From Flavobacterium psychrophilum (GTDB lineage: Bacteria > Bacteroidota > Bacteroidia > Flavobacteriales > Flavobacteriaceae), in the NCBI GenBank assembly GCA_945866505.1, contig CAMBHH010000010.1:1-33689 (forward strand): DNA of 33,689 nt, given 5' to 3'. Shown here in pieces: positions 16,119-24,279 of this stretch. The number at the start of each line of letters is the position of its first letter. Within the stretch, counting starts at the first letter, position 1. Both the position numbers and the translations under genes were made by a program. Below the pieces are notes generated by a model. That model was not told the DNA's origin and ran no database searches. It worked only from the letters and a program-made list of their open reading frames with translations.

Positions 16119-16859
16119 TTATTCTGCTATATAATAATCAGAAAAATTATCTTTTAAATCTACACCCGACAATTTCCTTTTTAGCATCTCATTGATCAAA
16201 TACCCAATTTTCATTGCAGCGAACTCCAAAGGCAATCCGTTTTGTTGGATATTTGACACACAATTTCTTTTTTCATCCGTATTCCCTTTTTTGGGGTCAA
16301 AAGTAATATAAGCACTCATACTTGTGGGGGAACTCAGTCCAGGTCTTTCACCAATCAAAATCAGGGCAATTTTAGCATTGAGCAATTCACCAATTTCGTC
16401 CGAAATAGCAACACGGCTGTATTTTGCAATGATTATGGGTGCAATAGTTAGAAATTGTAATTTAGGAATCAAGTGTTGTATCAAGTTCATTGCTTGACTA
16501 TTAACCGCCGCTGCGGAAAGTCCATCAGCAATAATAATACATACATCCGCCTCTTTCTTGGAACAGTTGATTAAATTTTCGGAGCTGACAGCATCTAATA
16601 CTCTTCCTTTATTGGGATTGGTAAGATATTCGTTTTTAGAGCTAATTTGACTTTGAACGACCAAGGAATTTAAGCTCATTTTTTCAATTTCTTCCTCAAG
16701 TTTAGTTACATCTAACTCGGTATATAAAGCATCTTTGGCCAATGCGTGCGCCATTCGTAATGCTAAAACATTATTTGTGGGCAACGAATTTCCTGCTAGA
16801 CCAAGGTTTATTCTAGCATTCGTAAATTTTTTTAAAATTTCCCAATTATCTGATTGCAT
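16119..16859 (-). CDS. eutC: Ethanolamine ammonia-lyase small subunit
   Basis: 246 residues. With EutB it forms the cobalamin-dependent enzyme that converts ethanolamine to acetaldehyde and ammonia. Family stretches are ARINLGLAGNSLPT, LRMAHALAKDALYTELD, CIIIADGLSAAAVNSQ, ALILIGERPGLSSPTSMSAY and the C-terminal GLPLEFAAMKIGYLINEML. It starts 7 bp after the eutB stop on the same strand. The E. coli protein is longer at its N-terminus, which varies in the family and targets microcompartments there; that extension is short here, in keeping with the absence of shell genes. Confidence 0.94.
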   Translation of the reverse strand: MQSDNWEILKKFTNARINLGLAGNSLPTNNVLALRMAHALAKDALYTELDVTKLEEEIEKMSLNSLVVQSQISSKNEYLTNPNKGRVLDAVSSENLINCSKKEADVCIIIADGLSAAAVNSQAMNLIQHLIPKLQFLTIAPIIIAKYSRVAISDEIGELLNAKIALILIGERPGLSSPTSMSAYITFDPKKGNTDEKRNCVSNIQQNGLPLEFAAMKIGYLINEMLKRKLSGVDLKDNFSDYYIAE

Positions 16860-16866
16860 CTCGTAG

Positions 16867-18243
16867 TTACTTGTGGATTAGCCCTAATAATTTTTTTTGA
16901 CTGTTATGCTGCATCAATTCGTTTTTAGCGTTAATGATACCAAAATTGATAAGCCATTCTTTGAACTCGGGTGCGGGTTCTAGTCCTAACACGTTTCGGA
17001 TATAAAGTGCATCGTGAAAAGAGGTGCTTTGATAATTGAGCATAATATCATCGGCTCCAGGAACGCCCATAATAAAATTGCACCCTGCAACACCTAAAAC
17101 GGTCAACAAAACGTCCATATCGTCTTGATCTGCCTCAGAATGATTGGTGTAGCAGATATCACAACCCATTGGTAATCCCATTATTTTTCCACAAAAATGA
17201 TCTTCAAGACCCGCTCTGATGATTTGTTTTCCATCTTTCAAATATTCAGGGCCAATGAACCCTACTACAGTATTGATCAAAAAAGGATTGAAAGCTCTGG
17301 CAACTGCATAAGCGCGAGCTTCTAATGTTTGCTGGTCAATGCCATAACTAGAATTCGAAGACAAAGAACTTCCTTGTCCAGTTTCGAAATACATAACATT
17401 GTTGCCAATTGTTCCTCTTGCTAGCGATAAGGCAGCCTCGTGACCTTCTTTTAAGAGTGATAAATTGATGCCGAAACTAGCGTTTGTTTTTTCTGTTCCA
17501 CCGATGGATTGAAAAACCAAATCCACAGCTGCGCCTTGCTCAATGGCTTTTATCGTATTTGTTATATGACTTAAAACACAGATTTGGGTCGGAATATTGA
17601 ATTGCTGTCTAATATCATCCAGCATTTTCAACAAATTTATTTGAGTACTAATGTTATCAAATGCTGGATTGATACCTATTAAAGCATCTCCACTTCCGTA
17701 ATACAGACCATCAATAACCGAAGCAAGAATTCCTTTCAAATCATCGGTGGGGTGGTTGGGTTGCAATCGGGTAGCAATATGACCTTTGAGACCAATGGTA
17801 TTTCTAAACTTTGTAATTACCTCGCATTTTGAACTGACTTGGATTATGTCTTGAAGGCTCATTATTTTTGAAACAGCCGCTGCCATTTCGGGGGTTATTG
17901 CTTTTTGCAACTGTGTTAATTCGGTTTTTTGAATTTTGGTGTCCAATAAATAATTCCGAAAATCGCCTACCGTAAGATGAGCTATTTTTTTGAAATTTTC
18001 TTGATCGTGGGTGTCAATAATCAAGCGAGTAACTTCATCAATTTCATAAGGAATTAAAGGATTGTTCAAAAATTCTGTTAGGGGTAATTGCGATAACGCC
18101 ATCTGTGCGGCTACTCGTTCTTGATAGGATTTAGCAGCAATTCCTGCCAGTTGATCTCCACTTCGCAAAGGAGTTGCTTTTGCCATTAACTCGGCTAAAG
18201 TTTCGAAAACAAAAACAGTAGAATTGACAGTGTGTTTATACAT
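16867..18243 (-). CDS. eutB: Ethanolamine ammonia-lyase large subunit
   Basis: 458 residues, close to the usual ~450. It is the catalytic TIM-barrel subunit that binds adenosylcobalamin and ethanolamine. Recognisable stretches are LRSGDQLAGIAAKS, TRLQPNHPTDDLKGI, SIGGTEKTNASFGINLSLL, FETGQGSSLSSNSSYGIDQQ and GLPMGCDICYTNHSEADQDD. It is first in an eutB-eutC pair and nothing else of the eut pathway (shell proteins, EutE aldehyde dehydrogenase, EutA reactivase, permease) is in the window. Ethanolamine would come from phosphatidylethanolamine turnover or outside; the fate of acetaldehyde is not shown here. No clear -7 box was seen upstream. Confidence 0.95.
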   Translation of the reverse strand: MYKHTVNSTVFVFETLAELMAKATPLRSGDQLAGIAAKSYQERVAAQMALSQLPLTEFLNNPLIPYEIDEVTRLIIDTHDQENFKKIAHLTVGDFRNYLLDTKIQKTELTQLQKAITPEMAAAVSKIMSLQDIIQVSSKCEVITKFRNTIGLKGHIATRLQPNHPTDDLKGILASVIDGLYYGSGDALIGINPAFDNISTQINLLKMLDDIRQQFNIPTQICVLSHITNTIKAIEQGAAVDLVFQSIGGTEKTNASFGINLSLLKEGHEAALSLARGTIGNNVMYFETGQGSSLSSNSSYGIDQQTLEARAYAVARAFNPFLINTVVGFIGPEYLKDGKQIIRAGLEDHFCGKIMGLPMGCDICYTNHSEADQDDMDVLLTVLGVAGCNFIMGVPGADDIMLNYQSTSFHDALYIRNVLGLEPAPEFKEWLINFGIINAKNELMQHNSQKKLLGLIHK

Positions 18244-18411
18244 TATTGATTAGCTATAATAGATCCAAAAACAAAAACTTAATAAAGGGTATTTTAAATC
18301 AATAAATGATACGTTTGTCTAGCAGATACTGTTTTAAATACAACCAATTTAATAATCTCAAATATAAAAATATATGTGTAATAACTACTACAATAGTGGA
18401 CAATAATTACA

Positions 18412-18446
18412 AACTTCGAACCTCTAATTTCGAACCTCCAACCTTC
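18412..18446. repeat. Heptanucleotide array (5 units) in the eutB upstream gap
   Basis: Units AACTTCG, AACCTCT, AATTTCG, AACCTCC and AACCTTC, all of the AAYYTYN type, end three bases before the stop codon of the phnA relic. The rest of the 18244-18411 stretch shows nothing I can support. Confidence 0.65.
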
Positions 18447-18448
18447 AA

Positions 18449-18552
18449 CTATATTTTCATTACATATTGTAAAATAATCACAATCGTTTGACCGTCAACT
18501 GACTTTCAAAATATTTTGCAATCGTGTAGTCTAGTGTGATATTTCTTAACTC
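18449..18552 (-). pseudogene. Relic of the 3' end of a phnA-like gene
   Basis: This stretch aligns with the 3' end of the intact phnA gene beginning at 21408. Translated on the minus strand it gives LDYTIAKYFE, then after a one-base deletion VDGQTIVII-QYV-KI and a TAG stop at the matching place; intact PhnA reads LDHENAEYIEGRVDGQTIVIITQYVKKI across the same span (quoted with the fragments interleaved). DNA similarity covers about 100 bp and stops upstream. It is a decayed duplicate or the remnant of a deleted gene, lying between eutB and the 18626 gene. Confidence 0.72.
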
Positions 18553-18581
18553 AAGTCAATGAAATTATAAAAAGATAGAAA

Positions 18582-18589
18582 TACTTTTG
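18582..18589 (+). promoter_or_regulatory. -7 box TACTTTTG of the MDR oxidoreductase gene
   Basis: Perfect TAnnTTTG 36 bp upstream of the ATG at 18626. No -33 TTG at the expected distance. Confidence 0.5.
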
Positions 18590-18625
18590 CTTCCGAAATA
18601 ATTTATTAAAGCAATACAAGTTTTT

Positions 18626-19585
18626 ATGAAAGCAATAGTTTATAAAGAATATGGCTCCCCAGAAGTACTTCAATTGAAAGATATTGAAAAACCAATACCC
18701 AAACAAAACGAAATCCTAATAAAGATTAAAGCTACAGCTGTTAATTCAGGTGATGTACGACTTCGAAAAGCAGATCCTTTTGCTGTGCGATTATTTTTTG
18801 GACTTTTTAAACCAAAAACAACTATTCTTGGAAGTGTTTTCTCGGGTGAAATCGAGATTATTGGTTCGGACGTGCAAGGTTTTAAAGTAGGCGATGAAGT
18901 TTTCGGTCATACAGATATGAGTTTTGGAACGTATGCTCAATATAAATGTTTTGCAGAAAATGGGTCTATTGCAATAAAACCTGAAACTACCACACACAAC
19001 GAAGCGGCTGTTATTCCTTTTGGTGGAGTTACAGCTTTGCATTTTCTCAAAAAAGCAGATATACAACTTGGGCAAAAAGTGCTTATTTTTGGTGCTTCAG
19101 GGGCAGTTGGAGCTACTGCTGTTCAATTGGCAAAACATTATGGAGCCATTGTTACAGGAGTTTGCAGCACTTCAAATATGGATCTAGTAAAATCATTAGG
19201 TGCTGACAAAGTGATTGATTATACCAAAGAAGATTTTACTAAAAAAGGAGAAATGTATGATGTGCTTTTTGACACAGTTAATAAAATGTCGGTTTCAGAT
19301 GGTTTGGACTCATTAAAAATGTATGGAACATTGATTTTGAGTGCAGCAGGATTATCGGAAACGTTAAAAGGTGCTTGGATAGCAATGACAAGCAATAAAA
19401 AAATAAAAGTGCTAACTGGTATGATTAGTCATACTGCAGACGACATCAATTTTCTTAAAACGCTAATTGAATTAGGTGAATTGAAACCAGTAGTTGATAA
19501 AACGTATTCATTAGAAGAAATGGCAGAAGCGCATACTTATGTTGAAAAAGGACATAAAAAAGGAAATGTAGCTATCACTTTATAG
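18626..19585 (+). CDS. Medium-chain dehydrogenase/reductase (quinone oxidoreductase-like)
   Basis: 319 residues. The N-terminal catalytic domain starts MKAIVYKEYGSPEVLQLKDI and has VNSGDVRLRKADPF and GSVFSGEIEIIGSDVQGFKVGDEVFG in fragments typical of zinc-free members. The nucleotide-binding motif is GASGAVGATAVQLAKHYGA. The usual zinc-ligand cysteine cluster is absent, so a zinc-independent NADPH:quinone or enal reductase is likely. The substrate cannot be inferred. It is monocistronic; the 185-bp gap before the next gene contains no recognisable site. Confidence 0.88.
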   Translation: MKAIVYKEYGSPEVLQLKDIEKPIPKQNEILIKIKATAVNSGDVRLRKADPFAVRLFFGLFKPKTTILGSVFSGEIEIIGSDVQGFKVGDEVFGHTDMSFGTYAQYKCFAENGSIAIKPETTTHNEAAVIPFGGVTALHFLKKADIQLGQKVLIFGASGAVGATAVQLAKHYGAIVTGVCSTSNMDLVKSLGADKVIDYTKEDFTKKGEMYDVLFDTVNKMSVSDGLDSLKMYGTLILSAAGLSETLKGAWIAMTSNKKIKVLTGMISHTADDINFLKTLIELGELKPVVDKTYSLEEMAEAHTYVEKGHKKGNVAITL

Positions 19586-19770
19586 TTGTTTTCAACCATT
19601 AATTCAACTAAAAAATTAGAGGATGGTTTGCAAAAAATAAAAATTATGAAAGAAAGAAATTCAAACTTTGAAATCATTTAGATTTTTAGCGCTAAAAATA
19701 AGCCACATCGATAATAAGCCAAACCTATAATTTATAATTTAAGTCTCAGTAGTATCTAAAATAAAAGAAA

Positions 19771-20631
19771 ATGGACAAAAAAATTTCACCAATTATTCAA
19801 GCATCAGAATTGCTTACATTCTATAAATCAGACAATTTGATTATTGTTGACGTAAGTAACGGAAAAAACGCAAAATCAAATTATGAAGCAAAACATTTAG
19901 AGGGAGCACTATTTGTAGATTTAACCACTCAGCTTGCCGAAATTAAAAATGATTTGTCCATTGGAGGAAGACACCCATTGCCTCAAATTGAAAATTTTGC
20001 CAGAACACTATCACATCTTGGTATTTCTCCAAAAAGTCATATCATCCTCTACGACGACAAAAATGGTTCGAACGCTGCGGCTAGATTGTGGTGGATGTTG
20101 AAATCAATCGGTCACGAAAAAGTGCAAGTTCTTAATGGTGGCATTCAAGAAGCAGAAAAGAGTGGCTTCCCGTTAAGTTCAAACATAGAAAGTAGTAACG
20201 AAACTGAATTATATAAAATCGACCATTGGAAATTAGGAATTGCTGAAATTGAAGAAGTTGAAAAAGTTGCACAGACCGAAAACCATATTGTGATTGATGT
20301 TCGAGATGTGGAGCGTTATAATGGGGAAACGGAAACAATAGATTTGATTGCTGGACATATTCCCGGAGCAATAAATGTTCCTTTTACTGGAAATTTAGAT
20401 GAAAATGGTTTGTTTTTATCTCCAGATTTATTGAAAAAGAAGTATGAAGATGTTTTTGGATGCGTTGAAACGGAAAATATAATTGTGCATTGTGGTTCAG
20501 GAGTTACCGCTTGTCACACCCTATTAGCCATTGCTTATGCTGAATTGGAAATTCCAAAACTTTATGTTGGTTCTTGGAGTGAATGGAGCAGAAACAATAA
20601 AGCAATCGAAACGAAAACTAAAAATGAATAA
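19771..20631 (+). CDS. Two-domain sulfurtransferase (3-mercaptopyruvate/thiosulfate type)
   Basis: 286 residues with two rhodanese domains. The first (~1-135) lacks the active cysteine. The second (~155-285) has IDVRDVERYNG, AGHIPGAINVPF and the catalytic loop CGSGVTACHT with C241. The CGSGVT loop is the 3-mercaptopyruvate sulfurtransferase form rather than the CRKGVT loop of classic thiosulfate sulfurtransferase. It transfers sulfur to cyanide or thiols in the cytoplasm; no signal peptide is visible. It stands alone, with no promoter box recognised, and is convergent with the Crp-type regulator. The 20632-20803 gap shows nothing notable. Confidence 0.92.
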   Translation: MDKKISPIIQASELLTFYKSDNLIIVDVSNGKNAKSNYEAKHLEGALFVDLTTQLAEIKNDLSIGGRHPLPQIENFARTLSHLGISPKSHIILYDDKNGSNAAARLWWMLKSIGHEKVQVLNGGIQEAEKSGFPLSSNIESSNETELYKIDHWKLGIAEIEEVEKVAQTENHIVIDVRDVERYNGETETIDLIAGHIPGAINVPFTGNLDENGLFLSPDLLKKKYEDVFGCVETENIIVHCGSGVTACHTLLAIAYAELEIPKLYVGSWSEWSRNNKAIETKTKNE

Positions 20632-20803
20632 ATAATAAAGACATTTCGAAGCAAGTTGTTTTTTACTAATCAGAAACCACAATAGAAGAGCTTCCGTTTG
20701 CAACAATCAAATTCTGTTAATAATTATATTCCGCGTTGTACAATCCCTCTTATTTTTCTATCTACTTACGCAATATTATTATCAATTTGGGACCAGAAAT
20801 ACG

Positions 20804-21382
20804 TTAGCTTTTAGTAATTATTCTTTTTCTAATTCTGCTCAAAGATTCTGGTTTTACGCCGATATAACTCGCTATTTGGTATTGGGGTATTTTTTGAAAC
20901 AATTCAGGTCTTGAATTTAAGAGTTTCACATATCGTTGTTCTGGAGTGTCAGTGGTATATGTTGACATTAGCTCTTGCTGTTCAGCAAACACTTTTTCCA
21001 TTACTTTTCTGGAAATGGTTTCTAATTTAGGAAAACGACGGTATAAATCTTCTTCTTTTTCTCTGTTGCCCACTACTAGATAACAGTCAGTAGCACAAGC
21101 CATATAATGATTTGATGGAAGGTTATTACTAAAACTGTTCAACGAAATTACCCATTGTTCTTCGGTAAAAAAATTAGCCGTTCTTTCCTCTCCGTCTATA
21201 ATATAATATTGCCGAACACAGCCTTCTAAAACAAAATAAGCCTCTGTTGAAATTTGTCCTTCTTTCAGTAAAACATCCCCTTTTTTATAATGCTTAATGA
21301 CCATAGTAGCCGCGATTGCATCGGCTTCTTCTTTTGTAATTGGCATTATTCTTGAAAAATAATTTAAGAGTTTGTTTTCCAT
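20804..21382 (-). CDS. Crp/Fnr-family transcriptional regulator
   Basis: 192 residues. Residues ~20-110 form a cyclic-nucleotide-binding-like barrel (YKKGDVLLKEGQISTEAYFVLEG, TANFFTEEQWVISLNSF). The C-terminal part has a winged helix with IPQYQIASYIGVKPESLSRIRK. The cAMP-contact residues of E. coli Crp are not conserved, as in most Bacteroidota members, so the ligand is unknown. No cysteines are placed for an Fnr-type iron-sulfur cluster. It is 25 bp behind phnA on the same strand, so probably co-transcribed; its target is unknown. Confidence 0.9.
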   Translation of the reverse strand: MENKLLNYFSRIMPITKEEADAIAATMVIKHYKKGDVLLKEGQISTEAYFVLEGCVRQYYIIDGEERTANFFTEEQWVISLNSFSNNLPSNHYMACATDCYLVVGNREKEEDLYRRFPKLETISRKVMEKVFAEQQELMSTYTTDTPEQRYVKLLNSRPELFQKIPQYQIASYIGVKPESLSRIRKRIITKS

Positions 21383-21407
21383 TTCTAACTGATAAATTGT
21401 TTTTCGA

Positions 21408-21968
21408 CTATATTTTCTTCACGTATTGCGTAATAATTACAATCGTTTGACCATCCACTCTACCTTCGATATATTCCGCATTTTCGTGATCTAGTCTGAT
21501 GTTACGAACGGCAGTTCCTTGTTTAGCGACCATACTTGAACCTTTTACTTTTAAATCTTTGATTAAAACTACCGAATCTCCAGTGGCAAGAATGACTCCG
21601 TTACTGTCACGGTGGATTACTTTATTTTCGTCCTCTTTGCCTTCGCCAGTGGCTTGCGCCCAAGCTAAATCATCTTCGTCAAGATACATTTGTTCTATTA
21701 ATTCAGTATTGCGTAAACGGCTCAACATACGCCAGGAAACTACTTGTACAGGAATGTGTTCGCTCCACATACTTTCGTTTAAACAACGCCAATGATTTTG
21801 GTCTTCATTTCCAGGATTTTCAATTTGGTCGATGCAAGTAGTACAAGCCAAAATATTTTCGTCTGCGCCTCCTTTTTTGGTGGGCAAAACTTGATATACT
21901 TTTAAGTTTTCGGTAGCTGCACAAAGTTCACATTGAGATCCGCTGCGTTTATTTAATGTTCTTTCCAT
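21408..21968 (-). CDS. PhnA/YjdM-family zinc-ribbon protein
   Basis: 186 residues. The N-terminus carries CELC and CTTC as a zinc ribbon. The C-terminal ~70 residues are the PhnA domain: VIHRDSNGVILATGDSVVLI, DLKVKGSSMVAKQGTAVRNI and ending VDGQTIVIITQYVKKI. Despite its name the family is not an established phosphonate hydrolase, and its function is uncertain. The middle part (~60-110) is longer than in the minimal YjdM protein. A degraded copy of the 3' end lies at 18449-18552. It starts 64 bp after coaD and precedes the Crp-type gene by 25 bp. Confidence 0.88.
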   Translation of the reverse strand: MERTLNKRSGSQCELCAATENLKVYQVLPTKKGGADENILACTTCIDQIENPGNEDQNHWRCLNESMWSEHIPVQVVSWRMLSRLRNTELIEQMYLDEDDLAWAQATGEGKEDENKVIHRDSNGVILATGDSVVLIKDLKVKGSSMVAKQGTAVRNIRLDHENAEYIEGRVDGQTIVIITQYVKKI

Positions 21969-22032
21969 TTCTGTTTTTGTCTAATTTTTTGCGAAAGTAG
22001 TATTAATTAAAGCTTTTGCAACCAAAATGGAA

Positions 22033-22494
22033 TCACAATTTTTTTATTCTAACTGCATCAGGAACTAATAATTCATATTCTCCATTATTTCGAATAACGT
22101 CTCTTACAATGCTGGAACTGATATAAGAAGTCTTTGCAGCGGTCAATAAAAACACGGTTTCAATTTTAGACATTCGTCTATTGGTATGGGCAATGGCTTT
22201 TTCAAACTCAAAATCGGCAGGATTTCGCAAACCGCGAAGGATAAAGTTGGCCTTTATTTTTTTGCACAAATCAATGGTTAATCCTTCATAGGTAATAATG
22301 GACACATTGGGTTCGTCAGCAAAGGTTTCTTCTAGGAATTTTTTTCTTTCTTCGAGTGAAAACATATATTTTTTCTCGGCATTTATTCCGATGGCGATGA
22401 CAATTTCATCAAATAAAGTAATTCCTCTTCTTATAATGTCTTCGTGTCCCAATGTAATAGGGTCGAACGACCCCGGAAATATGGCTTTTTTCAT
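22033..22494 (-). CDS. coaD: Phosphopantetheine adenylyltransferase
   Basis: 153 residues from the ATG at 22494. It makes dephospho-CoA from phosphopantetheine and ATP, the penultimate step of CoA synthesis. Nucleotidyltransferase motifs are PGSFDPITLGHEDII (T/HxGH) and ISSSIVRDV. The frame extends to an ATG at 22521, but that would overlap the upstream gene by 26 bp; starting at MKKAIFPGSFDP gives the family N-terminus and a 1-bp gap to the preceding stop, so the shorter form is preferred. Confidence 0.95.
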   Translation of the reverse strand: MKKAIFPGSFDPITLGHEDIIRRGITLFDEIVIAIGINAEKKYMFSLEERKKFLEETFADEPNVSIITYEGLTIDLCKKIKANFILRGLRNPADFEFEKAIAHTNRRMSKIETVFLLTAAKTSYISSSIVRDVIRNNGEYELLVPDAVRIKKL

Positions 22495-22495
22495 T

Positions 22496-23074
22496 TTAAT
22501 TTTTATTGATTTGTCTTTCAATTCTAGTGTCTGGAATAATCCACATTAGAGCAACTGTGGTGTAAAGTAATCCTGAAATCCAAGGCGAAACAAATGCTAA
22601 TGGAACTGCTGAAATATAGCATAGTACCGATATTTTACCTTTGACATCTTTTTCAACTGCCTTGTATAAGATGGAATCTTTGCCTTCGAGTTTTATAATT
22701 TGATTTTGAAGCAATGTATAAGAAATAGCACACATTAAAAGAATAAATCCATACACACTCATAGGGACTGCTGCAAAATGTTGCGAACCAATCCAACTGG
22801 TAGTAAAAGGAATTAGTGATAGCCAAAACAGTAAAAAAAGATTGCCCCATAAAACCGAACCATTCACTTTCTTAACCGCTTGCAACATATGATGATGGCT
22901 ATTCCAATAAATCCCAACGTATAAAAAGCTCAAAACATAACTCAAAAACACAGGAATTAGCGGTTTCAAGGATTCGAAACTACTATCTTTCGGCACTTTA
23001 ATTTCCAAAATCATGATGGTAATAATGATGGCTAAAACGCCATCGCTAAAGGCTTCGAGTCGGTTTTTGTTCAT
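22496..23074 (-). CDS. TMEM175-type potassium channel family protein (DUF1211)
   Basis: 192 residues with about six membrane segments. The hallmark FSD motif near the N-terminus is present: NRLEAFSDGVLAIIITIMILEIKVP. Other family features are the YVGIYWNSHHHMLQ and LFLLFWLSLIPFTTSW stretches. Bacterial TMEM175 proteins are tetrameric potassium-permeable channels with one such repeat per subunit. It ends one base before the coaD start, so the two are probably in one transcript, though no functional link is known. Confidence 0.9.
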   Translation of the reverse strand: MNKNRLEAFSDGVLAIIITIMILEIKVPKDSSFESLKPLIPVFLSYVLSFLYVGIYWNSHHHMLQAVKKVNGSVLWGNLFLLFWLSLIPFTTSWIGSQHFAAVPMSVYGFILLMCAISYTLLQNQIIKLEGKDSILYKAVEKDVKGKISVLCYISAVPLAFVSPWISGLLYTTVALMWIIPDTRIERQINKN

Positions 23075-23107
23075 AGTTTAAATTATTTATTTGATTTCCA
23101 AAAAAAA

Positions 23108-23205
23108 ATCCGCCACAGATTTTACAGATTTCCACAGATTATTTTTCTTTATAAATTTCACAAATTAATCCGCGAAAATCAGTTTAATCAGTTTAATCCG
23201 TGGCC
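23108..23205. repeat. Palindromic CCACAGATT-type intergenic repeat
   Basis: The element starts ATCCGCCACAGAT and ends ATCCGTGGCC, whose terminal 9 bp are inverted with one mismatch. Inside, short words repeat directly: ACAGATT three times on the left and AATCAGTTT / TTTAATC on the right. It fills most of the 23075-23218 gap between ddl and the TMEM175 gene. Repeats of this wording are widespread in bacterial genomes, from memory. Confidence 0.55.
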
Positions 23206-23218
23206 TAAAAATGTCTAA

Positions 23219-24190
23219 TTAAGCTAAAGCCAATTCAATTGCATTCGTAAACAAATCTTCCAATGAAATCCCAGCTACTTTGGCTTGTTGTGGAATCAAA
23301 CTTTCGGTGGTTAAGCCGGGAATCGTGTTCATTTCGAGCATATAAGGTTCGTCATCTACGAAGATAAATTCACTTCTGGAGAAACCTTTCATTCTCAAAA
23401 CTTCGTAAGCGCGTTTGGCTACTTCGCTTACTTTTTGGGTCATTTCGTCTGAGATTCTGGCGGGCGTGATTTCTTGCGACTTCCCATGGTATTTGGCTTC
23501 ATAATCGAAGAAATCATTTTCCGAAACTATTTCGGTTATCGGTAAAACAATTACTTTTCCTTGATAATTGATAACTCCAACAGAAACTTCGGTGCCGTCA
23601 AGGAAACTTTCGATGATGATTTCGTTGTCTTCTTTGTAGGCTACTTCAATGGCGATTGGTAATTCCGCTTCGGTTTTTACCTTAGAAATTCCAAAACTAG
23701 AACCCGACTTGTTTGGTTTTACAAAACAAGGCAAACCAACCGTTTTCACAATTTCGGTAGTGTCGATATGTTCTCCTTTGTTCAAATAGTATGAAGTTGC
23801 CGTTTTGATTCCGTATGGTTTCAAGACCGAAAGCATATCCCGTTTGTTGAACGTCAAGGCGGATTGGTAATAATCGCACGAAGATTGAGGCATTCCAATT
23901 AATTCGAAATAAGCTTGCAATAAACCATCTTCTCCGGGAGTTCCGTGAATGGCGTTGAAAACACAGTCGAAAGTAATTTTTGTTCCATTAACAGTGGTCG
24001 AAAAATCGTTTTTATCGATTGGGAATTCGGTCTCTTTGTCATCTACATACACCCATTTTTCTTTGAAAATATGGATTCGAAATCCGTTGTATTTGGTTTT
24101 GTCTAAAAATTGATAGACGACGTTTCCGCTGATTAAGGAGATTTTGTATTCGCTTGAATATCCGCCCATTATGATGGCAATGTTTTTCAT
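23219..24190 (-). CDS. ddl: D-alanine--D-alanine ligase
   Basis: 323 residues, an ATP-grasp enzyme that joins two D-alanines for peptidoglycan in the cytoplasm. Family stretches are IIMGGYSSEYKISL, AIHGTPGEDGLLQAYFE, PCFVKPNKSGSSFGISKV, FFDYEAKYHGKSQEITPA and EMNTIPGLTTESLIP. The EAKY lysine and tyrosine correspond to K215/Y216 of E. coli DdlB, which favours D-Ala-D-Ala over D-Ala-D-Lac. It is divergent from the PASTA-domain gene, another peptidoglycan-linked function, across a 323-bp gap full of repeats. Confidence 0.96.
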   Translation of the reverse strand: MKNIAIIMGGYSSEYKISLISGNVVYQFLDKTKYNGFRIHIFKEKWVYVDDKETEFPIDKNDFSTTVNGTKITFDCVFNAIHGTPGEDGLLQAYFELIGMPQSSCDYYQSALTFNKRDMLSVLKPYGIKTATSYYLNKGEHIDTTEIVKTVGLPCFVKPNKSGSSFGISKVKTEAELPIAIEVAYKEDNEIIIESFLDGTEVSVGVINYQGKVIVLPITEIVSENDFFDYEAKYHGKSQEITPARISDEMTQKVSEVAKRAYEVLRMKGFSRSEFIFVDDEPYMLEMNTIPGLTTESLIPQQAKVAGISLEDLFTNAIELALA

Positions 24191-24196
24191 ATTTTT

Positions 24197-24245
24197 AGGT
24201 ATTGGGTGTTGGGTTCTGGGTATTGGGTATTGGGTTCTGTGTTTT
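24197..24245. repeat. Heptanucleotide array (7 units) before ddl
   Basis: Units AGGTATT, GGGTGTT, GGGTTCT, GGGTATT, GGGTATT, GGGTTCT and GTGTTTT begin 7 bp upstream of the ddl start codon. They share the GGGT start and vary at the other three bases. Being this close to the ATG, they would form the ddl leader or overlap its promoter. Confidence 0.75.
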
Positions 24246-24279
24246 GGAAAAAAAATGTTATTGTTATTATGATGTTCCT

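Noticed and set aside
16102..16125. AGAATAAT/ATTATTCT hairpin between the helicase and eutC
   Set aside because: Weak A/T stem without a T run and overlapping the eutC stop; not a convincing terminator.
22495..22521. Upstream coaD start at 22521
   Set aside because: It overlaps the preceding gene by 26 bp and adds a lysine-rich stretch before the conserved MKKAIFPGSFDP start.
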